The notes under the pieces are model-generated. The model made no database searches, was not told where the DNA came from, and worked only from the letters and a program-made list of their open reading frames with translations. The translations under genes and the position numbers were made by a program. A stretch of DNA of 64,000 nucleotides from Bdellovibrionales bacterium (GTDB taxonomy: Bacteria > Bdellovibrionota > UBA1018 > CAIMNF01), in NCBI GenBank assembly GCA_018266375.1, contig JAFEAO010000008.1, positions 1 to 64,000 on the forward strand. Direction: 5' to 3'. Below, piece after piece: positions 49,344-59,084 of this stretch. How positions within the stretch are numbered: the first letter of the stretch is position 1; every line of letters starts with the position of its first letter.

Positions 49344-49826
49344 TTACGAATTGGAATCCGGAGTTGATGATCCGGAGTCCCCGGTCGATACTTTTGAATC
49401 GACGTCTGACGCTGTTGATGCCGCGCCCGCCGCCGACTTTTTTACTGAAGATTTTTTCTTTGCCGGTTTCTTGGTGAGACCGACCTTTTGACCGATAAAC
49501 TCGGCCGCTTCGAGCGCGTTGACTGATTTCAGGATTTTTTCGAATTCTTTGCGTTGCGTGTCCACGAACTTACTGAACTTAACGAGCTCGTTCGGGATTT
49601 GCTTTTGAAGTTTTTGAATTTCTTTCGCTTCTTTTTCAATGAAAGCGCGAACCTTCTTAACGTCGGTATTCTTGACTAGTTTTTTGAGCTCTTCGCTTGA
49701 AGCATGGGCGTACTTCTTCGCTTCTTTCAATGTTTCCTTGTTCATAAGGCCTTTGAACTGCTCTTGCTTGCTCTTCAGCCGGCCGACTACATCCTTGAAT
49801 TTACCGAGATCGATCTTTTTAGACAT
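49344..49826 (-). CDS. Phasin-like helical protein with basic C-terminal tail
   Basis: 160 residues from ATG 49826, supported by AGGAG nine bases upstream; an ATG six codons earlier has no site. Entirely helical, Lys/Glu-rich heptad-like repeats (FKDVVGRLKSKQEQFKGLMNKETLKEAKKYA, IEKEAKEIQKLQKQIPNELVKFSKFVDTQRKEFEKIL) as in phasins or apolipoprotein-like proteins. A KKPAKKKSSVKKSAAGAAS segment follows and then an acidic Ser-rich end (SDVDSKVSTGDSGSSTPD). It could coat polyhydroxyalkanoate granules or bind DNA like PhaF. No PHA synthase gene is in the window. It lies 10 bases before bcp, so likely co-transcribed. Confidence 0.6.
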   Translation of the reverse strand: MSKKIDLGKFKDVVGRLKSKQEQFKGLMNKETLKEAKKYAHASSEELKKLVKNTDVKKVRAFIEKEAKEIQKLQKQIPNELVKFSKFVDTQRKEFEKILKSVNALEAAEFIGQKVGLTKKPAKKKSSVKKSAAGAASTASDVDSKVSTGDSGSSTPDSNS

Positions 49827-49888
49827 CTGATTACTCCTAAGCACCTCGTGGTGCGGTTCTTTTTCTTTTTGTACTATGCAGGCACGGG

Positions 49889-50314
49889 CTAACGACTGAT
49901 GATTTCGTTCTTTTCGAAGAAGTAAGCGATCTCACGTTCAGCACTGGTCATGCTGTCCGAACCGTGAACCGCGTTTGCTTCGATGTTATCAGCGAAGTCT
50001 TTACGGATCGTGCCCGGAGCCGCTTTGCTTGGGTCCGTCGCTCCCATGATTTCACGGTTAGCCATCACCGCGTTCTCGCCTTCGAGGCACATCAGGAGGA
50101 CCGGGCCCGAAGTCATGAAATTTACGAGAGAGCCGAAGAACGGGCGTTCTTTGTGCTCGATGTAGAAACCTTCAGCTTTCTCTTTAGAAAGCTTGGTGTA
50201 TTTAGCGGCGACCACTTTGAGGCCTTTGGTTTCGAAACGGTCGATGATTTTACCGATTGCGTTTTTTGCGACTGCGTTTGGTTTAATGATGCTGAATGTT
50301 TTTTCTTTTGCCAT
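49889..50314 (-). CDS. ndk: Nucleoside diphosphate kinase
   Basis: 141 residues, standard length. Transfers gamma phosphates between NTPs and NDPs. Signature at the N terminus ([18 protein letters not shown]) and the active-site His in [35 protein letters not shown] and [17 protein letters not shown] are the other family blocks. Follows sucD, the order mdh-sucC-sucD-ndk being common in deltaproteobacteria-like lineages. Ndk can use the NTP made by succinyl-CoA synthetase. Confidence 0.98.
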   Translation of the reverse strand: MAKEKTFSIIKPNAVAKNAIGKIIDRFETKGLKVVAAKYTKLSKEKAEGFYIEHKERPFFGSLVNFMTSGPVLLMCLEGENAVMANREIMGATDPSKAAPGTIRKDFADNIEANAVHGSDSMTSAEREIAYFFEKNEIISR

Positions 50315-50362
50315 GTGACTTTCTCCTTATTTAACTGATTTCCTAAAGCGGCCCCCGCACCG

Positions 50363-51246
50363 TTAGGTGCGTAAGCATGCGGCCATAGTTGTGCCGAGAG
50401 TCGCGGGCGAACGTGAAATTTTCACGCCCGCCGCTTCCAGCGCTTTAAATTTCTCTTCGGCTGTTCCTTTGCCGCCCGAGATGATCGCACCTGCGTGACC
50501 CATCCGCTTACCCGGAGGCGCCGATGCGCCGCCAATGAAACCGACCACCGGCTTCTTGACGTGTTTCCTGATGTAGTCTGCAGCTTCTTCTTCTGCAGTT
50601 CCGCCGATCTCCCCGATCATGATCATCCCATCCGTATTCGGATCGGCGTTGAAGGCTTCGAGTACATCAATAAAGTTGGTTCCGTTCACCGGGTCACCTC
50701 CGATACCCACGCAGGTGCTCTGACCGATGCCGAGCTTGGTGAGTTGGTGGACCGCTTCGTAAGTGAGCGTGCCCGAGCGGGACACTACGCCGATACGGCC
50801 TGCGAGGTGAATGTGGCCCGGCATGATCCCGATCTTTGCCTGCCCCGGAGTGATGATCCCGGGACAGTTTGGACCGATGAGACGCGAGCCGCGCTCAGTA
50901 ACGTAGCGCTTAGTCGCGATCATATCCGCAACTGGGATACCCTCAGTAATGCAGATGATGAGCGGTATACCGGCATCAGCCGCTTCGCAAATGGAATCCG
51001 CGGCGAACGGAGGCGGAACGAAGATCATCGATGCGTTCGCACCGGTCTTAGACATCGCTTCCTTGACCGAGTTGTAAACCGGGAACTCTTCGGCCTTTTG
51101 GCCGCCCTTACCCGGAGTGACGCCGCCGACGACACGCATGCCGCCGACTTGCTTGCCGTAATCATCGCAGCCTTTTGCATGGAAAAGACCTTGTGAACCG
51201 GTAATCCCTTGAACGATTAACTTTGTATTTTTATCCACCCAAATAC

Positions 51247-51250
<4 letters not shown>
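50363..51250 (-). CDS. sucD: Succinyl-CoA synthetase, alpha subunit
   Basis: 295 residues. CoA-binding [17 protein letters not shown] at residues 15-31, [20 protein letters not shown], the swinging active-site His in [21 protein letters not shown]. Pairs with SucC to convert succinyl-CoA and NDP to succinate and NTP in the TCA cycle. Its start overlaps the sucC stop by ATGA. Confidence 0.97.
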
Positions 51251-52455
<1,205 letters not shown>

Positions 52456-52483
52456 TTATTCGCCTTGCCGAGGTAGTTGATCA

Positions 52484-53440
52484 TCAGTTGAGTCCGAGAC
52501 GCTTCATGTCGTCGACGAGGGCCTTCACTGCGGCCGCTGATTTGTCGAACATCGCTTTTTCTTCGCCGTTCATTTCCAGCATCGGAACGCCTTCCATGCC
52601 CTTCGATCCGAGTTTGCAGAGAACGCCGACAAAGAGGCCGTTGTGGCCGTATTCGCCGTTCAACATCACTGCGCAGGGGAGAATGCGCTTCTTGTCGCGA
52701 ACGATCGACTCGACCATCGCGATGGCTGAAGATGCCGGAGCATAGTACGCGGAGCCGGTCTTGAGCAGCTCCACGATTTCCGCGCCACCCTTACGAGTGC
52801 GGTCGCAGATCGCGTCGATGCGGGCCTTACTCACGAGTTGCGCGAGCGGGATACCGCCAACCGAGGTATAGCGAGGCATCGGAACCATGGTGTCGCCGTG
52901 GCCGCCGAGAGTGAACCCTTGAACGTCTTCAACCGACGTGTTAGTTTCCATCGCGACGAATGCACGGTAACGGGCGCTATCGAGAACACCGGCCATACCG
53001 ATCACGCGTTCGCGCGGGAAGCCTGTTGCCGAGATTGCGACGTGGCACATGGCATCAAGTGGATTCGATACGATGATGAGCACGCAGTTCGGAGAATACT
53101 TCGCAACGTTTTGCGCGCACTCTTTTACGATTTTAGCATTGGTGACGAGAAGATCATCGCGGCTCATGCCCGGTTTGCGCGGGAGACCTGCAGTGATCAC
53201 GACGACGTCGGAGTCTTTGGTGAGGGCGTAGTCGCTGCCGCCGGCAAGGTTTGAATCAAAATTTTCGACAGGAGACGCTTCGAACAAATCGAGCGCCTTC
53301 CCTTTTGCGGCATCACCGTTGATGTCGACCAGGACAACATCGCCAAGCTCTTTGCTGGCCGCCCAGTGCGCGCAAGTTGAACCGACGAAACCGGCCCCAA
53401 TGACTGAGATTTTCGGACGACGAGTAGTTGCGTTCGACAT
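52484..53440 (-). CDS. mdh: NAD-dependent malate dehydrogenase (LDH-like type)
   Basis: 318 residues. N-terminal NAD-binding [19 protein letters not shown], substrate loop [14 protein letters not shown] where the first Arg favours malate/oxaloacetate over lactate, VSNPLDAM, catalytic His in [13 protein letters not shown]. It belongs to the LDH-like MDH group common outside gammaproteobacteria. AAGGGAA lies upstream of the ATG. The 144 bases before it, between this gene and the barrel gene, probably hold the promoter of the mdh-sucC-sucD-ndk operon, though no clear consensus pair is visible. Confidence 0.96.
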   Translation of the reverse strand: MSNATTRRPKISVIGAGFVGSTCAHWAASKELGDVVLVDINGDAAKGKALDLFEASPVENFDSNLAGGSDYALTKDSDVVVITAGLPRKPGMSRDDLLVTNAKIVKECAQNVAKYSPNCVLIIVSNPLDAMCHVAISATGFPRERVIGMAGVLDSARYRAFVAMETNTSVEDVQGFTLGGHGDTMVPMPRYTSVGGIPLAQLVSKARIDAICDRTRKGGAEIVELLKTGSAYYAPASSAIAMVESIVRDKKRILPCAVMLNGEYGHNGLFVGVLCKLGSKGMEGVPMLEMNGEEKAMFDKSAAAVKALVDDMKRLGLN

Positions 53441-53584
53441 GAGATTCCCTTCTGAGTTTCCTCAAAAATGAGTTGATGTTGTGTCAGTAGAAGCTATCGG
53501 GAAAGGTGGAGTCTATAAAGGGTAAAGTTGAGTTTTCGTTGTGTAGTGCGGAGCGTGATTTTTTGGAATATTCGGTGGCACGCG

Positions 53585-54913
53585 TTAAAGTATTCGGAAC
53601 AGTGGAAATCCAATCGACAGCCCGAAGCTTTTCGCGCCAAAAGTGTCGTTTCCTACCGGTTCTTGCCACTGAATAAAGTTTAATTCCAGAAATGTCGAGC
53701 TGCCGTATCTCAACCAAGAATTGAAGTAAGCGCGATTGTTGATCGTCGGATAATAAAAGAGGCCGTAACTTAAGTTCTGCCGCTTCGCCAAAAAATCTCG
53801 AAAAATCAGCTCGATCCCTTGAGGGGCGCTAAACGAGAACCGACGATCCAGTCCCCCACCCGAAATTGCCGCCGGACCCGCGCCCGGAACAAATGAGAGA
53901 GTGTGGAATCCGAGAAGTAAATTCAGGATGAGCCGCTCGTCGAGCGCGCGCGCTTGTTCGGCGATAAAATACAATCCGAGATCCACTTCGGGGTCGGCAC
54001 GCACCGGGAACGCACCGAACGCCGCGAGCTTCATCGCCTCGTTAAAGTAGTAAGACGCGTAAAGGGTCGCATACGCGCGCGTTTGATTTTGATGGCTGTA
54101 CGGTCCGAGCCCGAGCGCCACACTCAGCGGATGGAATCGTTCGGGCAAATGCACTTCAAGCTCGAAGGTCTCCGGATTTTCTTTCCCGCGAGAGAAGGAG
54201 AAATTCGGAGTTTTCGAATCGGTTGCAATCGACGCGGTCAAGCCATCGGTAAGATCGATCGTTTGGTTGTTAACTTGAATCGTGCCCGGTGATCCTTCCA
54301 TTTCCCAATAAACATCGATGTCGAGTTTCACGCCGTTTGCGTGATCGGTCGCCGGATGAATCGTTCTGCACATGACGTACACCCAAGAGCGGCGCAAGTT
54401 TCGCGCTTTGATGATCAGCCCGGGGCCCGAGCAATTGGTATCAAGAGTAATCGCCGGTTTGATATTTTTGCCGGTAAAAACAATCGGAAGACGTGCATTT
54501 TGATGAGTGACCGGGTCTTCAACTACGATCTCATTGCGATCGCCGGTCGGCCCAGCAGTGTAGCGCTCTTGTGTGAGCGCCACGGGAACGTCGACTTTGC
54601 CCTGAGCATTTGGGAAAAAATACTGCTTCTGATAAATCACCTTTGCCGTCGGCGAGGTGCTGAGGCGGACTTTCGCACGAGGGACGACAAACTTTTTATC
54701 CACTCTCGTCCACTCAAAGCTACCTGTAATCCATTCATATTGAACGGGCGCCTTCCCGCCTTCGCCCAGTTTGAAATCGCGGAGACTCAAGTTATTGGGC
54801 GCGTAAGTGTACGGGTCGGCGACTTTAAGCGCGCCTTCGGACCAGGCACGGGCTGTGTTCGGACTCAAGGACAAGAAAGCGACGGTCAACGCAAGAGCGA
54901 GACGTAGAATCAT
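53585..54913 (-). CDS. Exported protein with beta-barrel C-terminal half
   Basis: 442 residues with a Sec signal peptide (LALALTVAFLSLSPNTARA). The first half is soluble and beta-rich with two Cys (DTNCSGPG, YVMCRTIHP). From about residue 260 the sequence alternates strands typical of an outer-membrane barrel (YATLYASYYFNEAMKLAAFGAF, GLYFIAEQARALDERLILNLLLGFHTLSFV, LELNFIQWQEP, GLSIGFPLFRIL). I recognise no family. It overlaps the rocD-like stop by ATGA, an unexpected partnership, and precedes mdh by 144 bases. Confidence 0.6.
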   Translation of the reverse strand: MILRLALALTVAFLSLSPNTARAWSEGALKVADPYTYAPNNLSLRDFKLGEGGKAPVQYEWITGSFEWTRVDKKFVVPRAKVRLSTSPTAKVIYQKQYFFPNAQGKVDVPVALTQERYTAGPTGDRNEIVVEDPVTHQNARLPIVFTGKNIKPAITLDTNCSGPGLIIKARNLRRSWVYVMCRTIHPATDHANGVKLDIDVYWEMEGSPGTIQVNNQTIDLTDGLTASIATDSKTPNFSFSRGKENPETFELEVHLPERFHPLSVALGLGPYSHQNQTRAYATLYASYYFNEAMKLAAFGAFPVRADPEVDLGLYFIAEQARALDERLILNLLLGFHTLSFVPGAGPAAISGGGLDRRFSFSAPQGIELIFRDFLAKRQNLSYGLFYYPTINNRAYFNSWLRYGSSTFLELNFIQWQEPVGNDTFGAKSFGLSIGFPLFRIL

Positions 54914-56154
54914 TTACTGCTAGCGTCCAATACCTTCTTAATTGCCGCAAGTCCGCGATCGAGTTCGGCTTCGGTAATCACAAGCGGCGGTGCAAAGCGG
55001 ATCGCATGCACGTGCGTTTGCTTTGCGAGCAAGCCCTGATCGAGAAAATCGTGACAAATGTCGTAAGCGGTGCGCGGCTCACCCTTGGCGTTCTTACCGT
55101 GAGGTTTGACGACGATCGCATTCAAGAGCCCCTTCCCTCTCACTGTGGTGATGAGCGGATGGTTCCAACTCGAGATCTCGGCCCGAAATTTTTGGCCCAG
55201 CTTCTCGGCGCGTTCTGCAAGCTTTTCTTCTTGAATCACTTCAAGCGCCGCGCGCGCGACCGCGCACGCCACCGGATTCCCACCGAAGGTCGAGCCGTGC
55301 TCACCCGGCTTAATCGTGAGCATCACTTCCGAGCTCGTGAGTACTGCCGAAATCGGCAACATTCCGCCCGACAATGCTTTACCCAAGATCAACACATCGG
55401 GCTTCACGCCTTCGTGATCACAGGCAAGCATCTTGCCCGTGCGCGCGAGACCTGTCTGCACTTCGTCCGCCATAAAGAGCACGCGTGCTTCCCGACACAT
55501 TTGTGCGGCAGACTTGAGATATCCTTCTTGCGGAACAATCACACCCGCTTCGCCTTGGATTGGCTCAACGAGGAACGCGACCACGTTTGGATCTTGGAGT
55601 GCCGTTTTGAGCGCTGGCAAATCGTTGTAAGGAATCGTGACGTAACCCGGAAGGAGCGGTCCAAAATTATCTTTGGACGCGGCTTCGGTCGATGCCGAGA
55701 TGATGCCGATCGTGCGACCGTGGAAGTTGTCTTGCACGACAATAATCTTAGCTTGGTCCTTCGCTACTTTTTTAACTTCGTAGCCCCACTTGCGCGCGAG
55801 CTTCAGCGCGGTCTCCACACCTTCGGCGCCCGAGTTCATCGGAATCATGCGTTCGAATCCGAGCAGCTCGCAAATCCATTTTTCGAATCCGCCGAGTTGG
55901 TCGTTGTAGAAAGCGCGTGAGGTCAGCGCGAGCTTCTGCGCTTGGTCCATCAGCGCTTTTACAATTTTTGGATGACAGTGACCTTGGTTGACGGCCGAGT
56001 AGGCAGACAAGAAATCCAAATACTCTTTACCATCGACATCCCAAACGCGAGCGCCCTGGCCCTTGGCCAAAACCACCGGAAGCGGGCTGTAGTTGTGGGC
56101 GCCGTATTTCTTCTCTAATTCGATGTAACTTTGCGATTTTGGGCTGAGATTCAT
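54910..56154 (-). CDS. rocD: Ornithine aminotransferase (class III, PLP-dependent)
   Basis: 414 residues from ATG 56154. Class III aminotransferase with the ornithine-aminotransferase pattern: YIELEKKYGAHNYSPLPVVLAKGQGARVWDVDGKEYLDFLSAYSAVNQGHCHPKI at the N terminus, NSGAEGVETALKLARKWGY, NFHGRTIGIISAST, ADEVQTGLARTG and the PLP Lys in LILGKALSGGMLPISAVL, then GEHGSTFGGNPVACAVARAAL. Converts ornithine and 2-oxoglutarate to glutamate semialdehyde and glutamate. ATGs at 56175 and 56184 are in frame but would overlap the divergent gene. No Shine-Dalgarno is seen, so a very short leader is possible. Confidence 0.92.
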   Translation of the reverse strand: MNLSPKSQSYIELEKKYGAHNYSPLPVVLAKGQGARVWDVDGKEYLDFLSAYSAVNQGHCHPKIVKALMDQAQKLALTSRAFYNDQLGGFEKWICELLGFERMIPMNSGAEGVETALKLARKWGYEVKKVAKDQAKIIVVQDNFHGRTIGIISASTEAASKDNFGPLLPGYVTIPYNDLPALKTALQDPNVVAFLVEPIQGEAGVIVPQEGYLKSAAQMCREARVLFMADEVQTGLARTGKMLACDHEGVKPDVLILGKALSGGMLPISAVLTSSEVMLTIKPGEHGSTFGGNPVACAVARAALEVIQEEKLAERAEKLGQKFRAEISSWNHPLITTVRGKGLLNAIVVKPHGKNAKGEPRTAYDICHDFLDQGLLAKQTHVHAIRFAPPLVITEAELDRGLAAIKKVLDASSK

Positions 56155-56176
56155 GGTATAAAGACTATACAGCATG
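56152..56176. promoter_or_regulatory. Very compact divergent start region with inverted repeat
   Basis: The start codons of rocD (ATG 56154, minus) and the pseudouridine synthase gene (ATG 56174, plus) are 19 bases apart. The gap contains GTATA-N5-TATAC (56156-56170), so each strand offers a -10-like TATAAA or TATAGT whose transcripts would begin only a few bases before the ATG. Leaderless or near-leaderless messages in both directions are suggested. Confidence 0.4.
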
Positions 56177-56794
56177 AAGATCAAAGTCGTCTACCGAGAT
56201 GCTCACCTCCTCGCCGCTCATAAGCCAGCTGGCATCGCGACTTATTTGGAATCCCGTGGTGGCAACGCCCAAGGCTGCAAAGAAATCTTAGAAGATCAAC
56301 TCAATCAGCGATTGTTCCCCGTTCATCGGATTGACGCTGACACCGAGGGGCTCGTTGTGTTCGCGCTCGACTCCCGTGCCGCTGCCGGGATGATCCGGCT
56401 ATTTAAAGAACATAAGATTAAAAAAACCTACCTTGCGTGGTGCGTAGGCGCCGTTGATCCCAAGGGCTCGATTAAAACGCCTCTAAAAAAACATAAAACC
56501 GACCAGCTTGAATCCGCTCGCACCGACTACTCCCGCATCAAAGCGCGGGGGAATTTTACCCTGGTTCGCGCGATGCCTTACACCGGGCGGTTCCACCAAA
56601 TTCGCCGCCATTTCGATTCGATCGGGCATGCGTTGGTGGGCGACCCGAAGTACGGATCTCCGAGCGCGTGGGAAGGATTCTTTAAACCATCGCAAGCGCC
56701 AGGACTCATGCTGCTCGCCGAATCTATAGAATTCGCCCATCCGATGACTCGGCGGCAACAAACCATCAAAGTGAAGGCGCCGGAAGGCTACTGA
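56174..56794 (+). CDS. RluA-family pseudouridine synthase (short, no S4 domain)
   Basis: 206 residues, catalytic domain only. YRDAHLLAAHKPAGIATYLE at the N terminus, the catalytic Asp in VHRIDADTEGLVVFALDS, IKKTYLAWCVG, and GRFHQIRRHFDSIGHALVGDPKYG. Similar to TruC/RluA-type single-domain enzymes acting on tRNA or rRNA; target unknown. No ribosome site, in keeping with the short leader noted upstream. Confidence 0.88.
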   Translation: MKIKVVYRDAHLLAAHKPAGIATYLESRGGNAQGCKEILEDQLNQRLFPVHRIDADTEGLVVFALDSRAAAGMIRLFKEHKIKKTYLAWCVGAVDPKGSIKTPLKKHKTDQLESARTDYSRIKARGNFTLVRAMPYTGRFHQIRRHFDSIGHALVGDPKYGSPSAWEGFFKPSQAPGLMLLAESIEFAHPMTRRQQTIKVKAPEGY

Positions 56795-56904
56795 AACGAG
56801 TCCGCGTTTACCGTAGAAAAACACGTTAAATGGAATTCATTTAAAAGTTCTTCCCTATGCGCCACTTGCGTCCAAACCCCTTTTTATTGTAGATTAAGAC
56901 ACCC

Positions 56905-58203
56905 ATGAAATTCCCCGGTCGCCGCAAAAACAAGCACTACTTTCCGGTCACCGAGAAAGCCCGCGTCGACATCAGCCACGATTATGTTTCGGATGAGAGC
57001 TTTCATATTGTCGGCATCGATCAACTCTTGGTCGACATCGAGTGCCGTGTGGAGGATGCGTATCTCAAGCTTCACGGACTCGTAAAAGGCCAATCCCAGC
57101 TTATCGACGAAGCGCTTTGCGACCGCATCTATATGGAGCTCAAAGGAGAGCGCAAGATCATGGGCGAGTTTCCGGGTGGAACCGTCGGGAACACTCTCCA
57201 CAATTACTGTACGTTGTCGGAAGAGCGCGCGGTTCTCTTGGGTGCGATCTCAAAGAAAATAAACGTCGGCGATTATTCGTTCAAATATATTTCTTCGACC
57301 TCATCCAAAGTCGATTTGAACTACGTTCAGCCCTGCGCCTCCTCGATGGGCCGCGCGATGTGCTTTGTCACTCCGGACGGCGAGCGCACGTTTGGCATCA
57401 GCAAAGGCTGCATGAACGAGCTTGATCCGGATCACATTCCACGCGAAGTGATCGAAAAAGCGAGCGCGCTTCTCATCTCGGCGTACGTTCTGCGCGACGA
57501 GAGTTGGCCGATTTCGAAGGCGACCATGAAAGCCTGTGAGCTCGCCAAAAATGCGGGCGTGCCGATTGTTTTGACTTTAGGTACGAGCGCCCTCATCGAA
57601 GAAAAACGCGATTTCTTTATCAAGTTTATCCAAGCGCACGTTAACGTGGTTGCGACCAACAACGACGAGGCTCGTGCACTGACCGGGATCGACGATCCAC
57701 TCTTGGCTCTCGAACGGATTTTGGATTGGACCGATTTATCGCTTCTCACCGTGGGGGCGCAAGGTCTGTACTTAGGCGCGCTTGTCGACGAGAAGCAGGC
57801 GCGCAAAACCGAGCACGAGCTCCACACCAAATCGATTATCAATTATAACCAGTGGGAATACTCGCGCGGCATGCGCCGCGAGCATTGCGAGAAACCGATC
57901 AAGACTTACTCGCACATCAACCCATTTATGGGCGGCCCGGTGCAAATCCGTAACACGAACGGCGCCGGCGATGGCGCGCTTGCAGCCTTACTCCACGATA
58001 TGTCGGCCAATGCGTATCATTTGCGCAAAGTCCCGAACTCGCCGAAGCACAATGCGCCTTACTTGACGTATTCTTCATTGTCGCAAATTTGCAAATACTC
58101 AAACCGCGTGAGCTTCGAGATCCTCTCGCGCAACTCTCCGCGCTTGTTCCGCGGATTGCCTGAACGCGAAGAAAGCTTGGACGAAGCCTACTGGGCGCAA
58201 TAA
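56905..58203 (+). CDS. gsk: Inosine-guanosine kinase
   Basis: 432 residues, near the length of E. coli Gsk (434) and, from memory, strikingly similar along its whole length: MKFPGRRKNKHYFPV at the start, VGIDQLLVDIE, FPGGTVGNTLHNY, GERTFGISKGCMN, GVPIVLTLGTSALI, the PfkB C-terminal motif NTNGAGDGALAALLHDMSANAYH with the catalytic Asp, and RGLPEREESLDEAYW at the end. It phosphorylates inosine and guanosine for purine salvage. Together with the neighbouring PurQ/PurL-like genes it forms a purine-themed neighbourhood. An in-frame start is clear; a Shine-Dalgarno is not. Confidence 0.95.
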   Translation: MKFPGRRKNKHYFPVTEKARVDISHDYVSDESFHIVGIDQLLVDIECRVEDAYLKLHGLVKGQSQLIDEALCDRIYMELKGERKIMGEFPGGTVGNTLHNYCTLSEERAVLLGAISKKINVGDYSFKYISSTSSKVDLNYVQPCASSMGRAMCFVTPDGERTFGISKGCMNELDPDHIPREVIEKASALLISAYVLRDESWPISKATMKACELAKNAGVPIVLTLGTSALIEEKRDFFIKFIQAHVNVVATNNDEARALTGIDDPLLALERILDWTDLSLLTVGAQGLYLGALVDEKQARKTEHELHTKSIINYNQWEYSRGMRREHCEKPIKTYSHINPFMGGPVQIRNTNGAGDGALAALLHDMSANAYHLRKVPNSPKHNAPYLTYSSLSQICKYSNRVSFEILSRNSPRLFRGLPEREESLDEAYWAQ

Positions 58204-58206
58204 CCA

Positions 58207-58320
58207 GAACATTGTGTTCTTATTCGCGGGCTTGTCGTTGACTGGCAGGCTCACGTCCCAGTGCTCGACGATCTTGCCACCCTCAACACGGAAGATATCG
58301 ACCACGGCCCGGCCAGGCCT
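58207..58320 (-). pseudogene. C-terminal fragment of a SnoaL-like (NTF2-fold) protein
   Basis: In the 124-base gap between gsk and the PurQ-like gene, the minus strand reads AVVDIFRVEGGKIVEHWDVS then LPVNDKPANKNTMF, the usual C-terminal ending of SnoaL-like polyketide-cyclase/ester-cyclase proteins. It has no start of its own, the preceding codons belong to the antisense of the PurQ-like gene, and the stop that normally follows NTMF is missing because gsk abuts it. It is therefore a relic of about 38 codons. Confidence 0.65.
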
Positions 58321-58327
58321 CCTGCTT

Positions 58328-59074
58328 TTAGCCGTTGGCGACGATGCGGGCGGCGTTTTCGAAGATCTGGAGGCCTTGTCCCGGTGCGGCTGCACGAGTC
58401 GGATTGGTGAACCAGTCTTCCATGTGGGTCCAACTCAAAAAGAATTCCGGATGCGGAAGCAGACCGAATATCCGGCCCGTTTGATCGCACAGTCCGTAGA
58501 TCTGATTCGAACCTTCACGTTTCAAGCACGACAATCCGAGGCGCTCAAGACGGCCCTTCGCCTCGACGAATGCAAACGGATCGATCACGAATTGGTCTTC
58601 GAGCTGATTGACCGGCAATTCCAAAGTACCCAGGCCGCGCAACCACAAGCAGCGATTGCCAAACGGCGTGACCTTGACCCATTCTTCGCGGTACTGCGCC
58701 TTCTCGTTGGTGCGGAACGAGTAATCGTCGCCAAAAATTTTTAGATGCGTGAGCGTGAGAAGCCCGTTCCCCACTCCGAGCACGAGACCGCCACGCTCGG
58801 CGAACTTGTTAAAGTTCCAACCTAAGCCCTGCTGAATCTTGATCGAAAGAATGCGGCCGCCACCAAGAACGGACGAATAAGTGTTTCCGCCCGGAAGTAC
58901 GACGAGTTTATATTTGAGGCACAGTTGATCTTGGTCGAGCTTGAGCGCCATCGTCTCGTCGATGTCGAGCACCTCGGAATCAAAGCCCACGGTGTTCAAC
59001 GCATATTCAAACGCATGCAGCCCGCGCGCGCCCGGCGAAGACAGGATCAAAGCTCTAAACTTACCCTGACTCAT
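58328..59074 (-). CDS. PurQ-like class I glutamine amidotransferase lacking the catalytic Cys
   Basis: 248 residues. The fold is that of PurQ (FGAM synthase glutaminase): ALILSSPGARGLHAFEYALNTVGF, KLVVLPGGNTYSSVLGGGRI, LVLGVGNGLLTLTHLKIF, CLWLRGLGTLELPVNQLED, and LLPHPEFFLSW holding the His-Pro-Glu. In PurQ the elbow reads GxCNGFQ; here it is GVGNGLL, with Gly102 (codon 58769-58771, GGG) where the nucleophilic Cys should be. Glutamine hydrolysis by the normal route is therefore impossible. It lies 10 bases behind the PurL-like gene with its own AGAGGG site. A structural or ligand-sensing subunit is likelier than an enzyme. Confidence 0.75.
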   Translation of the reverse strand: MSQGKFRALILSSPGARGLHAFEYALNTVGFDSEVLDIDETMALKLDQDQLCLKYKLVVLPGGNTYSSVLGGGRILSIKIQQGLGWNFNKFAERGGLVLGVGNGLLTLTHLKIFGDDYSFRTNEKAQYREEWVKVTPFGNRCLWLRGLGTLELPVNQLEDQFVIDPFAFVEAKGRLERLGLSCLKREGSNQIYGLCDQTGRIFGLLPHPEFFLSWTHMEDWFTNPTRAAAPGQGLQIFENAARIVANG

Positions 59075-59084
59075 GTGCGCCCTC

